A DNA stretch of 64,000 bases from Stenotrophomonas indicatrix. Lineage in GTDB: Bacteria; Pseudomonadota; Gammaproteobacteria; Xanthomonadales; Xanthomonadaceae. The stretch spans positions 2,666,001 to 2,730,000 of the forward strand of contig NZ_PEJS01000001.1 in assembly GCF_002750975.1 (NCBI RefSeq), read 5' to 3'. Each line of letters starts with the position of its first letter. The stretch's first letter is position 1. The translations under genes and the position numbers were made by a program. Under the pieces are notes generated by a model. That model saw only the letters and a program-made list of their open reading frames with translations, was not told the origin of the DNA and made no database searches. Below are positions 53,297 to 63,298 of this stretch, in pieces.

Positions 53297-53325
53297 ATTA
53301 CACGAATCGCGCAGCTTTGTGTCAA
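53297..53325 (-). promoter_or_regulatory. Strong promoter upstream of tRNA-fMet genes
   Basis: On the minus strand consensus TTGACA (53325-53320) and TGTAAT (53302-53297) with a 17-base spacer, only three bases after the nuoN stop. No terminator is seen between nuoN and this promoter. Confidence 0.75.
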
Positions 53326-53328
53326 CTT

Positions 53329-54792
53329 TTATGCAAGATGCGCAAATGCCTGCTGGCACCAGACCATGATCGGGTTCCAGGCCAGGCCGAGCGCCAGCAA
53401 TGCCAGTGCGTTCACCCCCAGCACGACACCCAGCACGCGATCCTTGCTGCGCGGCATGGCCTCGCCCACCGGCTCATCGAAGTACATGACCTTGATGACA
53501 CGCAGGTAGTAGAAGCAGCCGACCACGGCACACAGCACGCCCAGGATCGCCAGCCACAGCAGGCCGCCATTGATGGCAGCGCCGAGTACGGCCAGCTTGG
53601 TCCAGAAACCGAGGAACGGCGGAATGCCTGCCAGCGACGCCATGATGCACAGCACCAGGCCGGCCATCCACGGGTTGCGGGCGTTCAGGCCCTTGAAGTC
53701 CTCGATGTTCTCGGCCTCGAAACCGGCGCGCGACAGCGCGATGATCGCGCCGAAAGCAGCAGTCGACATGATCGCGTAGGCCAGGGCGTAGAACAGCGCG
53801 GCCGCATAGCCCTGCGAACCGCCGCCGGCGATGCCCATCAGCAGGAAGCCGATATGCGAGACCGTGGAGAACGCCAGCATGCGCTTGAGGTTGCTCTGCG
53901 CAATGGCCATCAGGTTGCCGATCACCAGCGAGACCGCGGCCAGGCCAGCGATCAGCAGCTGCAGTTCGGTGGACAGCGGGCCCACGCCCATTTCCAGCAG
54001 GCGGTAGGCCATGCCGAAGGCGGCCAGCTTCGGCGCCGAGCTGATGAACAGCGCGACCGGCGCCGGGGCACCCTGGTACACGTCGGGCAGCCACATGTGG
54101 AACGGTGCGGCACCCAGCTTGAAGGCAACGCCGGCAATCATGAACACCGCGCCGGTGACCAGCAGCACGCGCTCTTCCGAGTGCGGGATGGCGGCCTGGA
54201 TGGCGTCCAGGTGCAGGCTGCCGGTGGCACCGTAGATCAGCGACATGCCGTACAGCAGCAGGCCCGAGGCCAGCGAACCGAGCACGATGTACTTCATCGC
54301 CGCTTCCGAGGCCAAGCCGTTGTCACGGTTGCTGGCAACCAGTGCGTAGGAGCACAGGGCCAGCAGTTCCAGGCCCAGGTACACCATCAGCAGGCTGCCG
54401 GCGGACACCAGGATCATCATGCCGGCGGTGCCGAACAGGATCAGCACCGGAATCTCGCCCTGGAACAGCTTGCGCTCGCGCAGGTAGCCCCAGCCGTAGA
54501 TCAGGGTCAGGCCGCTGAGCAGCACGATCCCGGTCTTCATCACGTCCGCGGCGGTATCGCGCACGAACATGCCATGGAAGACCTCCCCCTGCCCGCCCAC
54601 GCCGGTGGCCAGCATGAACAGCACCACGGCCAGTGCGGCGACCGAGAACAGGTGGGTGACGATCTTGTTCCGTTCGCTGACGAACAGGTCGAGGATCATC
54701 AGGGCGAAGGCACTGCCGATCAGCACCAGCTCGGGAGCGAGCGGTGGCAGGTCAGCAGCGGTCAGTGGCAGCAGCGGCGAGGTGGTCATCAT
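53329..54792 (-). CDS. nuoN: NADH-quinone oxidoreductase subunit N
   Basis: A 487-residue antiporter-like membrane subunit of complex I with about 14 transmembrane helices. LALCSYALVASNRDNGLASE carries the helix 5 region, and conserved Lys residues in FKLGAAPFHMWLPDVYQGAP and LKRMLAFSTVSHIGFLLMGI form the proton path. The start is one of two adjacent ATGs (54792 or 54789) after AGGA. Last gene of the nuo operon. Confidence 0.97.
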   Translation of the reverse strand: MMTTSPLLPLTAADLPPLAPELVLIGSAFALMILDLFVSERNKIVTHLFSVAALAVVLFMLATGVGGQGEVFHGMFVRDTAADVMKTGIVLLSGLTLIYGWGYLRERKLFQGEIPVLILFGTAGMMILVSAGSLLMVYLGLELLALCSYALVASNRDNGLASEAAMKYIVLGSLASGLLLYGMSLIYGATGSLHLDAIQAAIPHSEERVLLVTGAVFMIAGVAFKLGAAPFHMWLPDVYQGAPAPVALFISSAPKLAAFGMAYRLLEMGVGPLSTELQLLIAGLAAVSLVIGNLMAIAQSNLKRMLAFSTVSHIGFLLMGIAGGGSQGYAAALFYALAYAIMSTAAFGAIIALSRAGFEAENIEDFKGLNARNPWMAGLVLCIMASLAGIPPFLGFWTKLAVLGAAINGGLLWLAILGVLCAVVGCFYYLRVIKVMYFDEPVGEAMPRSKDRVLGVVLGVNALALLALGLAWNPIMVWCQQAFAHLA

Positions 54793-54804
54793 CAAATCCT
54801 GGAA

Positions 54805-56313
54805 TTACAGCAACTTGCTGGATGCGATCTGCATCGCCAGCTTTGCGATCGAGGGCTCCATCAGGTCGGTCAGCGGCTTGGGGTAGATGCCCAGGGCCAG
54901 TACGCCAATGGCGAACACGCCCAGCACCAGCCATTCGCGGCCGTTGATGTCCTTCAGTTCGGCGACGTGGCTGTTGGCCACCTCACCGAAGAAGATGCGC
55001 TTGTACAGCCACAGGGTGTAGGCCGCACCGATGATCAGGGTGGTGGCTGCGCCCAGGGCGATCCACGGGTTCCGCTGGAACGCCGACAGGATGACCATGA
55101 ATTCACCGACGAAACCGCTGGTGCCCGGCAGGCCGGCGTTGGCCATGAAGAACAGCATGGCGAACGTGGCGAACCACGGCATCACGTTGACCACGCCGCC
55201 GTAATCGGCGATGCGGCGGCTGTGCATGCGGTCGTACAGCACCCCGACGCAGGAGAACATCGCGCCGGACACGAAGCCGTGCGAGATCATCTGCACCATG
55301 GCGCCCTGCAGGCCCAGGCGGGCCGCATCGACGTTGCCGGCTTCACGCACCAGCCACAGGGCGATGAAGGTACCCAGGGTGACAAAGCCCATGTGCGCGA
55401 TCGACGAATAGGCGATCAGCTTCTTCATGTCGTCCTGCACCAGGGCGACCAGGCCGACGTAGATCACTGCGATCAGCGACAGCGCGATGACCAGCCATGC
55501 CCATTCCTGCGAGGCATCGGGAACGATCGGCAGGTTGAAGCGCAGGAAGCCGTAGCCACCGATCTTCAGCGCGATGGCGGCCAGGATCACCGAACCGGCG
55601 GTCGGCGCTTCCACGTGCGCGTCCGGCAGCCAGGTATGCACCGGGAACATCGGCACCTTGACCGCGAACGCGATCAGGAAGGCGAAGAAGATCCAGGTCT
55701 GTTCCTTGCCCGACAGCTGCAGTGCGTAGAGGTCGGCCAGCTGGAAGCTGCCGCCCTTCATGTACAGGTAGATCAGCGCCACCAGCATCAGCACCGAGCC
55801 GAGGAAGGTGTACAGGAAGAACTTCAGTGCGGCGTAGATGCGACGCGGGCCACCCCAGACACCGATGATCAGGAACATCGGGATCAGCATCGCCTCGAAG
55901 AACACGTAGAACAGCATCGCGTCCGTGGCGGCGAAGATGCCGACGGTGACACCTTCCAGGATCAGGAAAGCGGCCACGTACTGGTTCACGCGCTTGTCGA
56001 TCGCGCTCCAGGCGCCGATCAGGGCGAGCACGCTGACCAGCGTGGTGAGCAGGATCAGCGCTACGGCGATGCCGTCCACGCCCAGGTTGTAGCCGATGTT
56101 GTAGGTCGGGATCCAGGCGTGGGTCTCGACGAACTGCAGCGCGTCGATGCCCGGGTTGTAGCCGCCCAGCAGCGACAGACTCGCCACGAAGGTCAGCACC
56201 GCGACGCCCAGCGACGCCCAGCGGGCGGTCTGCGCATCACGGATCGCAAGGATCAGGGCACCGCCGAGGATCGGCAGCCAGATGAGGACACTGAGTAGAG
56301 GCCAGTTCGACAC
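54805..56313 (-). CDS. nuoM: NADH-quinone oxidoreductase subunit M
   Basis: A 502-residue proton-pumping membrane subunit with about 14 helices. FFEAMLIPMFLIIGVWGGPR holds the key Glu of helix 5, and FAVKVPMFPVHTWLPDAHVE and KKLIAYSSIAHMGFVTLGTF hold the conserved Lys residues of the channel. It lies between nuoL and nuoN with short gaps. Confidence 0.98.
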   Translation of the reverse strand: MSNWPLLSVLIWLPILGGALILAIRDAQTARWASLGVAVLTFVASLSLLGGYNPGIDALQFVETHAWIPTYNIGYNLGVDGIAVALILLTTLVSVLALIGAWSAIDKRVNQYVAAFLILEGVTVGIFAATDAMLFYVFFEAMLIPMFLIIGVWGGPRRIYAALKFFLYTFLGSVLMLVALIYLYMKGGSFQLADLYALQLSGKEQTWIFFAFLIAFAVKVPMFPVHTWLPDAHVEAPTAGSVILAAIALKIGGYGFLRFNLPIVPDASQEWAWLVIALSLIAVIYVGLVALVQDDMKKLIAYSSIAHMGFVTLGTFIALWLVREAGNVDAARLGLQGAMVQMISHGFVSGAMFSCVGVLYDRMHSRRIADYGGVVNVMPWFATFAMLFFMANAGLPGTSGFVGEFMVILSAFQRNPWIALGAATTLIIGAAYTLWLYKRIFFGEVANSHVAELKDINGREWLVLGVFAIGVLALGIYPKPLTDLMEPSIAKLAMQIASSKLL

Positions 56314-56336
56314 GTCTTCTTATTCCGTACAGGTCA

Positions 56337-58496
56337 TCAACGCAGGTAATGCATCAGCACGCCCAGGAGGGCAATCAGGCCGATGATCATCGCGAAGGCG
56401 TAGTGATAGAGGAAACCGGATTGGGTACGGCGCAGCACGCTGGCTGCGACGTCCACAACACGTGCCGAGAGATTGACCACACCGTCGACGATGTTGCTGT
56501 CGATCCAGCGCGAGACCTTGCCCAGCTTGACGCTGCCACCGGCAAAGCCATCGATCCACAGCTTGTCGAAGCCGTACTTGTTTTCCAGCACGGACACCAC
56601 CGGGGCGAAGGTCTTGCGTGCCTTGCCCGACAGGTCCGGCTTCCACAGGTAGAACAACGCAGCCAGCAGGAAGCCTGCCAGGGTCAGCCAGAACGGCGGC
56701 AGCATCATGCCGTGCAGCGCGAACGCCACCGGACCATGGAACTCCTCGCCCAGGAAGGCCACGGTGTTCTTGGCCGGATCGTAGAAATCGACGATGCCGG
56801 TGAAGAACGTGTTGACCTGGCCCTTGATCGCCGCATGGGCGTGGTGACCGGCCCAGTCGGTGCCATGCAGCATCGGACCGATGCTGAAGAAACCGATGGC
56901 GATCGACGGGATGGCCAGCAGGATCAGCGGCAGCGTCACCACCCACGGCGTTTCATGCGGCTCATGCGGACCGTGGCCATGGCCGTGGTCGTCATGCGCG
57001 TCGGCATGATGTGCATCGGCAGCATGGTGGTCGTCATGACCATGGCCATGATCGTCATGCGCGTCGCGGAAGCGTTCCTTGCCGTGGAAGGTCAGGAACA
57101 GCAGGCGGAAGCTGTAGAAGCTGGTCACCAGCACGCCACCCAGCACCGCCCAGTAACCATAGGTGGCCACCCAGCTGTTCTGCATGTGGGCGTGGATCTC
57201 GGCGGCCTCGATGATGGTGTCCTTCGAGTAGAAGCCGGAGAAGAACGGCGTACCGACCAGGGCCAGGGTACCGATCCACATGGTGATGAAGGTGATCGGC
57301 ATGTACTTGCGCAGGCCGCCCATCTTGCGCATGTCCTGCTCGTGGTGCATCGCGATGATGACCGAGCCGGCACCCAGGAACAGCAGCGCCTTGAAGAAGG
57401 CATGGGTCATCAGGTGGAACACGGCAGCGGAGTACGCCGACACGCCCAGCGCCACGGTCATGTAACCCAGCTGGGACAGCGTGGAGTACGCGACGACGCG
57501 CTTGATGTCGTTCTGCACGATGCCGATCAGGCCGGTGAAGAACGCGGTGGTGGCACCGATGAACAGGATGAAGTTCAACGCGGTCTGCGACAGCTCGAAC
57601 AGCGGCGACATGCGGGTGACCATGAAGATACCGGCGGTCACCATCGTCGCGGCGTGGATCAGTGCCGAGATCGGGGTCGGGCCTTCCATCGAATCAGGCA
57701 GCCAGACGTGCAGCGGAACCTGGGCCGACTTGCCCATCGCACCGATGAACAGGCCGATGCAGATGACGGTGGCGATCGACCAGATCACCGGCTCGTTCAG
57801 CAGCTGCATGCCGAACATGGTGCCGTCCCAGATCTGCAGCTGGGCGCGCGGGTCGGCGAGCATGCCGGCCTGCGAGAACACCTGCGAATAGTCCAGGGTA
57901 CCGAACACCCACAACACGCCAGCGATGCCCAGCAGGAAGCCGAAGTCGCCGACGCGGTTGACCAGGAACGCCTTCATGTTGGCGAAGATCGCGGTCGGGC
58001 GCTTGAACCAGAAACCGATCAGCAGGTACGACACCAGGCCCACTGCTTCCCAGCCGAAGAACAGCTGCAGGAAGTTGTTGCTCATCACCAGGGTGAGCAT
58101 CGAGAAGGTGAACAGCGAGATGTAGCTGAAGAACCGCTGGTAACCCGGATCATCCTGCATGTAGCCGATCGTGTAGATGTGGACCAGCAGCGACACGAAG
58201 GTCACCACCACCATCATCATCGCGGTCAGCTTGTCGACCATGAAGCCGACGTGGGCCGAGTACTGGCCGACGTCGAAGAACGTGTACAGGTTCTGGTTGA
58301 ACGGCTGCGCCCCGCCCCACAGCAGCTGGTAGAGCGTGTGCATCGACAGGCCGCAGGCAACCGCGACACCGAGGATCGTGATGGTCTGCGCGCCGAAGCG
58401 CTTGACCTGGCGACCGAACAGGCCGGCGATGATGCTGCCGAACAGCGGTGCAAGCACCACTGCGATCAACAGACTCTTGGAGAGAGTGATTTCCAT
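56337..58496 (-). CDS. nuoL: NADH-quinone oxidoreductase subunit L
   Basis: A 719-residue membrane subunit, the distal antiporter-like part of complex I with the long lateral helix at the C-terminus. NNFLQLFFGWEAVGLVSYLL, GKSAQVPLHVWLPDSMEGPT and KRVVAYSTLSQLGYMTVALG are the proton-path motifs. A loop near residues 478-514 is unusually His/Asp-rich (14 His in 37 residues, for example DDHGHGHDDHH), longer than in E. coli. It starts seven bases after nuoK. Confidence 0.98.
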   Translation of the reverse strand: MEITLSKSLLIAVVLAPLFGSIIAGLFGRQVKRFGAQTITILGVAVACGLSMHTLYQLLWGGAQPFNQNLYTFFDVGQYSAHVGFMVDKLTAMMMVVVTFVSLLVHIYTIGYMQDDPGYQRFFSYISLFTFSMLTLVMSNNFLQLFFGWEAVGLVSYLLIGFWFKRPTAIFANMKAFLVNRVGDFGFLLGIAGVLWVFGTLDYSQVFSQAGMLADPRAQLQIWDGTMFGMQLLNEPVIWSIATVICIGLFIGAMGKSAQVPLHVWLPDSMEGPTPISALIHAATMVTAGIFMVTRMSPLFELSQTALNFILFIGATTAFFTGLIGIVQNDIKRVVAYSTLSQLGYMTVALGVSAYSAAVFHLMTHAFFKALLFLGAGSVIIAMHHEQDMRKMGGLRKYMPITFITMWIGTLALVGTPFFSGFYSKDTIIEAAEIHAHMQNSWVATYGYWAVLGGVLVTSFYSFRLLFLTFHGKERFRDAHDDHGHGHDDHHAADAHHADAHDDHGHGHGPHEPHETPWVVTLPLILLAIPSIAIGFFSIGPMLHGTDWAGHHAHAAIKGQVNTFFTGIVDFYDPAKNTVAFLGEEFHGPVAFALHGMMLPPFWLTLAGFLLAALFYLWKPDLSGKARKTFAPVVSVLENKYGFDKLWIDGFAGGSVKLGKVSRWIDSNIVDGVVNLSARVVDVAASVLRRTQSGFLYHYAFAMIIGLIALLGVLMHYLR

Positions 58497-58503
58497 CTGT
58501 GGA

Positions 58504-58815
58504 TCAGCCCTTCAACGAATCGACTTCGCCGACATTGATCGTGCGGCGTGTACGGAACAGGGTCACCAGGATCGCCAGGCCAATGGCGGCCTCGGCAGCA
58601 GCCACGGTCAGGATGAAGAACACGAACAGCTGGCCGGCCGTGTCCCCCAGTTCCCGGGAGAACCCGACGAAATTGATGTTGACCGACAGCAGCATCAACT
58701 CGATGGACATCAGCAGGACGATGATGTTCTTTCGGTTGAGGAAGATGCCGGCGAGGCTGATGCAGAACAGCACCGCGCCCAGCGCCAGGATGTGGCCCAG
58801 AGTGATCGAGATCAT
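58504..58815 (-). CDS. nuoK: NADH-quinone oxidoreductase subunit K
   Basis: A 103-residue membrane subunit with three helices. The essential Glu residues are in [20 protein letters not shown] and [20 protein letters not shown]. It overlaps nuoJ by four bases (ATGA), which implies coupled translation. Confidence 0.98.
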   Translation of the reverse strand: MISITLGHILALGAVLFCISLAGIFLNRKNIIVLLMSIELMLLSVNINFVGFSRELGDTAGQLFVFFILTVAAAEAAIGLAILVTLFRTRRTINVGEVDSLKG

Positions 58816-59471
58816 GCCTTGGTCTCCTCGTCGCCCGCGGCCGGCGTGGTGTTGCTGTGGATCTGCGGCTGTTCGGCGTCCATCTTGACCATGCGCAGGC
58901 GGTCGTGTGCCTTGACCATGGTCTGCTGCGACGGGTTCTGCGTCTTCAGGCCTTCACGACGGCGCAGGGTCAGCATCACCGCGGCGACCACGGCCACGGT
59001 CAGGATGACGGCGGCGAACTCGAACGGCAGCAGGTACTCGGTGAACAGGCTGCGTGCCAGCCAGGTGACGTTGGAACTGTCGGCGGCGAGCGCGGCGGCG
59101 TTGTCGGCCGGGAACGGGTTGACCGTCCTGCCCTTCACGCCGATCAGGATCAGCATCTGCACCAGCATCGCCACGGCCACGATCAGGCCGACCGGCAGGT
59201 AGCGCACCCAGCCTTCACGCAGCTTGTCCGGATCGATGTCGAGCATCATCACCACGAACAGGAACAACACCATCACCGCACCAACGTAGACCAGCACCAG
59301 TGCCACGCCGAGGAACTCGGCGCCGACCAGCAGCCACACGCAGGCGATGGAGAAGAAGGTCAGCACCAGGCACAGGACGGCGTGCACGGGGTTGCGCACG
59401 CTGATCACCGCACCGGCCGAAACCGTTGCCGCGATGGCGAAGACCCAGAAAGCGATATTTACCCAATCCAT
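58812..59471 (-). CDS. nuoJ: NADH-quinone oxidoreductase subunit J
   Basis: A 219-residue membrane subunit with five helices. [20 protein letters not shown] and [20 protein letters not shown] (with the conserved [12 protein letters not shown]) are diagnostic of NuoJ/ND6. The cytoplasmic tail is polar. It precedes nuoK with a four-base overlap. Confidence 0.97.
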   Translation of the reverse strand: MDWVNIAFWVFAIAATVSAGAVISVRNPVHAVLCLVLTFFSIACVWLLVGAEFLGVALVLVYVGAVMVLFLFVVMMLDIDPDKLREGWVRYLPVGLIVAVAMLVQMLILIGVKGRTVNPFPADNAAALAADSSNVTWLARSLFTEYLLPFEFAAVILTVAVVAAVMLTLRRREGLKTQNPSQQTMVKAHDRLRMVKMDAEQPQIHSNTTPAAGDEETKA

Positions 59472-59480
59472 CTCTCGACC

Positions 59481-59972
59481 TCAGCGGTAAGCGGCATCGG
59501 CGGCACGACGCTCGGCGATCTCGGATTCGAGACGGTCGCCCAGGGCCAGCAGCTGCGGCTTGGTAACGATGTTTTCGCCACGATTCTCGAAGTGGTACTC
59601 GAGGATGTGGGTCTCGACGATCGAGTCCACCGGGCAGCTTTCCTCACAGAAGCCGCAGAAGATGCACTTGAACAGATCGATGTCGTAACGCGTGGTACGG
59701 CGGGTGCCGTCCTCGCGCTTGGCCGAATCGATGGTGATGGCCAATGCCGGGCACACCGCTTCGCACAGCTTGCAGGCGATGCAGCGCTCTTCACCGTTGG
59801 GATAACGGCGCAGGGCATGCAGGCCACGGAAGCGCGGCGACTGCGGGAACTTCTCCATCGGGTACATCATCGTGTACTTCGGCTTGAAGCTGTACTTCAG
59901 CGTCAGCCAGAGACCGGCCAGCAGTTCGAGCAGCAGCAGGCTCTTGAAGTAATGGGTAATCCTGTTCATCAC
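59481..59972 (-). CDS. nuoI: NADH-quinone oxidoreductase subunit I
   Basis: A 163-residue ferredoxin-type subunit carrying clusters N6a and N6b: [16 protein letters not shown] and [16 protein letters not shown], both full CxxCxxCxxxCP motifs. It hands electrons from NuoG toward NuoB and quinone. It starts directly after the nuoH stop. Confidence 0.98.
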   Translation of the reverse strand: MMNRITHYFKSLLLLELLAGLWLTLKYSFKPKYTMMYPMEKFPQSPRFRGLHALRRYPNGEERCIACKLCEAVCPALAITIDSAKREDGTRRTTRYDIDLFKCIFCGFCEESCPVDSIVETHILEYHFENRGENIVTKPQLLALGDRLESEIAERRAADAAYR

Positions 59973-61067
59973 TTAGACGCCCTTTTGAATCACGCCGAAG
60001 AACACCATGACGGCGGTAACCGCGATCCAGAAAATGGTCAGCGGGATGAAGACCTTCCAGCCCAGGCGCATGATCTGGTCATAGCGGAAGCGCGGGAAGC
60101 TTGCTCGGAACCAGATGTAGGCGCTGGCGAAGAAGAAGACCTTGACGAACAGCCACGGCCAGCCGCCCTTCCAGATCCAGTCGATGAACGGCGAGATCTC
60201 GCCCGGGTTGACCCAGCCCTGGATCGGGCTCAGCCAGCCGCCGAGGAAGAAGATCGAGATCAGGAAGCTGATCAGGATCATGTTCGCGTATTCGGCCAGG
60301 AAGAACAGGGCGAACGCACCGCCGGAGTACTCGACCATGTGGCCGGCGACGATTTCCGACTCGCCTTCCACCACGTCGAACGGCGCGCGGTTGGTTTCGG
60401 CGACGCCGGACACCCAGTACACGACGAACAGCGGGAACAGCGGGATCAGGAACCAGTCGAAGAAGCCGGAGCTGCCGGCCTGGGCCATCACGATGTTGCT
60501 GAGATTGAGGCTGCCCGAAGCGATCATCACGCCGACCAGGGCGAAGCCCATCGCGATTTCGTAGCTGATCATCTGCGCCGAGGCGCGCATGGCACCCAGG
60601 AACGCGTACTTCGAGTTGGAGGCCCAACCGGCAAGGATGATGCCGTAGATGCCCAGCGAGGTCATCGCCAGCAGGTACAGCAGGCCGGCATTGGCGTTGG
60701 ACAGCACCAGCTGATGGTCGAACGGCACCACCGACCACGCGGCGAAGGCCGGGGCCAGGGTGATCAGCGGCGCCAGCAGGAAGATCGCCTTGTTGGCGCT
60801 GCTGGGCTGCAGGACTTCCTTGAACAGCAGCTTGAAGACGTCGGCGAAGGCCTGGAAGATGCCCATGCCCACGTACATCGGGCCGTGGCGGACGTGCATC
60901 CAGCCGATCAGCTTGCGTTCCCAGACCACGTAGAAGGCCACCGAGACGATCACCGGGACGGTGATCACCAGGATCTTCAGGATGATCCAGATCAGCGCGC
61001 CGATGTCACCCAGGCCAAGCAGCCACTGGTGCAGCGGATCGACCGCGTTAATCAGCAATTCGTTCAT
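59973..61067 (-). CDS. nuoH: NADH-quinone oxidoreductase subunit H
   Basis: A 364-residue membrane subunit with eight or so helices that forms the quinone chamber. Diagnostic stretches: [20 protein letters not shown] near the N-terminus, [20 protein letters not shown] (the conserved E-rich loop) and [20 protein letters not shown]. It overlaps the end of nuoG by four bases. Confidence 0.98.
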   Translation of the reverse strand: MNELLINAVDPLHQWLLGLGDIGALIWIILKILVITVPVIVSVAFYVVWERKLIGWMHVRHGPMYVGMGIFQAFADVFKLLFKEVLQPSSANKAIFLLAPLITLAPAFAAWSVVPFDHQLVLSNANAGLLYLLAMTSLGIYGIILAGWASNSKYAFLGAMRASAQMISYEIAMGFALVGVMIASGSLNLSNIVMAQAGSSGFFDWFLIPLFPLFVVYWVSGVAETNRAPFDVVEGESEIVAGHMVEYSGGAFALFFLAEYANMILISFLISIFFLGGWLSPIQGWVNPGEISPFIDWIWKGGWPWLFVKVFFFASAYIWFRASFPRFRYDQIMRLGWKVFIPLTIFWIAVTAVMVFFGVIQKGV

Positions 61068-63298
61068 GCAGCCACCACCGAAACACGAGCGGCACCCAGC
61101 GGCGCGGTTGCGCCGTGGCCCGATTCAATCCAGACCGAACCCGCAGCGACGCGGGCGTCGACCACCACCGGCAGGGTGGCCTTGCCGGCATCGGTGCCGA
61201 CCTTGGCCATCTGCCCTTCCTGCAGCTGCAGGCGGGCGGCATCGTCAGCGTTGAGCACGATGCGCGGGGCGTTGTTGAGCGGATGCGACTGCAGCGCCGG
61301 GGCGCGACGGACCACCGCATCGGTGCGGTAGATCGCAGCGGTCGAGGCCACTTCCATGCCCTCGCCCGCCAGCACCGGCTGTGCCGAAGCGGACACCTGC
61401 ACGTTCACCGGTGCCAGGCTGGCGCGCAGGCCGGCCAGGTCGATGAACTCGAAACCGGCCACGGCCAGCTCACCGCCGAGTGCACGCAGCACGCGCCAGC
61501 CCTCGCGGGCCTCGCCCGGCAGCTTGCCGCCGGCACGCGCCGACTGCTCGCGACCATCGAGGTTGGTCAGGGTGGCATCGATTTCCGGCAGCGCACCGAT
61601 CGGCAGGATCACGTCGGCAACGTCGCGGGTCGAGGCGCAGGCGAACTGGCTGAAGGCCACCACCTGTGCGCCGACCAGCGCCTTGCGCGCGGCCGGAGCA
61701 TCGGCGAAGTCCAGGCCCGGTTCCAAGCCGTAGACCACGTAGGCCTTGCGCGGATCGGCCAGCATCGCAGCGACGTCCTTGCCGGCCGGCAGTACGCCGG
61801 CGCGGGTCAGGCCGATCGCATTGGCGCCCTGCGGGATGCGGCACAGCTTGGCACCGGTGGCGGCGGCGAAATCACGCGCAGCGGCGCGGATCGCGGCAGC
61901 CTGCGGATGGTTCTCGGCGATGCCACCGACGATCAGCACCGTATTGGTACCGCCCTGCACCGCCGAACGCAGCTCGGCGTTGGCCAGCGCATCGGCGAAC
62001 TTCGACGGAGCCACGATCTGCTTGCCGGCAACGCTGAACGCGAAGTCGAAGTCGACCGGGTTGACCACGTGGATCTTCGCGCCGTTCTGGGTCTGCGCCT
62101 TGCGCAGGCGGGCGTGCAGCAGCGGCAGCTCGTGGCGGATGTTGCTGCCGAGCACGACGATGCGGTCCGCGCCTTCGATCTCGGCCAGCGGCAGGCCGAA
62201 CACTTCGGCAGTAGCGGCGTCGGAGAAGTCGCGGTTGTTGATGCGGTGGTCGATGTTGGCCGAACCCAGGCCGGTGGCCAGGCGGGCCAGCAGTGCGCCC
62301 TCTTCGTTCGACGTCGACGGGTGCACCAGCACGCCCAGGTTGTCGCCCTGGTTGGCCTTGAGGATCTCGGCGGCCGCGGCCAGGCCTTCAGCCCAGCTCA
62401 CTTCCTTCCACTCGCCGTTGACCTTGCGCAGCGGCTTGACCGCACGGTCTTCGCTGTACAGGCCCTGGTGCGAATAACGGTCACGATCGGACAGCCAGCA
62501 CTCGTTGACCGCCTCGTTGTCGCGCGGCACGGTACGCAGCACTTCGCCGCGACGTACGTGCAGGAACAGGTTCGAGCCCATCGCATCGTGGTAGCCCAGC
62601 GATTCGCGCGCGGTCAGTTCCCACGGACGGGCGCGGAACTGGAACACCTTGTTGGTCAGCGCGCCGACCGGGCACACGTCGACGACGTTGCCCGAAAGCT
62701 CGGTGGTCAGCGGCTTGCCGTCGTAGGTGCCGATCTGCAGGTTTTCACCGCGGTACATGCCACCCAGTTCATAGGTACCGGCAACGTCAGCGGTGAAGCG
62801 CACGCAGCGGGTGCACTGGATGCAGCGGGTCATCTCGGTGGCGACCAGCGGGCCCATGTCCTCGTCGGCCACCACGCGCTTGCGCTCGTTGAAGCGGCTG
62901 ACCGAACGGCCGTAGCCCAGCGACACGTCCTGCAGTTCGCACTCGCCGCCCTGATCGCAGATCGGGCAATCCAGCGGGTGGTTGATCAGCAGGAACTCCA
63001 TCACCGAGCGCTGGAACTTCAGCGCCTTTTCACTGCGGGTGGCGACCTTCATGCCTTCCATCACCGGCGTGGCGCAGGCCGGTGCCGGCTTCGGCGACTT
63101 TTCCACATCCACCAGGCACATGCGGCAGTTGGCAGCGATCGGCAGCTTCTCGTGGTAGCAGAAGCGCGGAATCGAAATGCCCGCCTTGTCGGCGGCCTGG
63201 ATGATCATCGAACCCTTGGGCACGACCAGCGACTTGCCATCGATCTCGATGGTGACGTGGTCCGGTGGCACGCTGGGATTTATGGGTTGCGCGCTCAT
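61064..63298 (-). CDS. nuoG: NADH-quinone oxidoreductase subunit G
   Basis: A 744-residue subunit of the peripheral arm. Ferredoxin-like N-terminus with the N1b ligands ([24 protein letters not shown]), N4/N5 clusters ([27 protein letters not shown]) and CPVGALTNK. The region that would bind the extra N7 cluster reads [14 protein letters not shown] with no CxxCxxxC, so N7 is absent, as in mitochondrial-type complex I. The rest is a molybdopterin-oxidoreductase-like fold without cofactor. It overlaps nuoF and nuoH by four bases each. Confidence 0.98.
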   Translation of the reverse strand: MSAQPINPSVPPDHVTIEIDGKSLVVPKGSMIIQAADKAGISIPRFCYHEKLPIAANCRMCLVDVEKSPKPAPACATPVMEGMKVATRSEKALKFQRSVMEFLLINHPLDCPICDQGGECELQDVSLGYGRSVSRFNERKRVVADEDMGPLVATEMTRCIQCTRCVRFTADVAGTYELGGMYRGENLQIGTYDGKPLTTELSGNVVDVCPVGALTNKVFQFRARPWELTARESLGYHDAMGSNLFLHVRRGEVLRTVPRDNEAVNECWLSDRDRYSHQGLYSEDRAVKPLRKVNGEWKEVSWAEGLAAAAEILKANQGDNLGVLVHPSTSNEEGALLARLATGLGSANIDHRINNRDFSDAATAEVFGLPLAEIEGADRIVVLGSNIRHELPLLHARLRKAQTQNGAKIHVVNPVDFDFAFSVAGKQIVAPSKFADALANAELRSAVQGGTNTVLIVGGIAENHPQAAAIRAAARDFAAATGAKLCRIPQGANAIGLTRAGVLPAGKDVAAMLADPRKAYVVYGLEPGLDFADAPAARKALVGAQVVAFSQFACASTRDVADVILPIGALPEIDATLTNLDGREQSARAGGKLPGEAREGWRVLRALGGELAVAGFEFIDLAGLRASLAPVNVQVSASAQPVLAGEGMEVASTAAIYRTDAVVRRAPALQSHPLNNAPRIVLNADDAARLQLQEGQMAKVGTDAGKATLPVVVDARVAAGSVWIESGHGATAPLGAARVSVVAA

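Noticed and set aside
53254..56298. A 1014-codon plus-strand open frame over nuoN and nuoM
   Set aside because: It is the mirror of GC-rich nuo genes; the product is a His/Gln/Asp-rich string without domains or ribosome site.
56349..58538. A 729-codon plus-strand open frame over nuoL
   Set aside because: Antisense shadow of nuoL with the same low-complexity composition.
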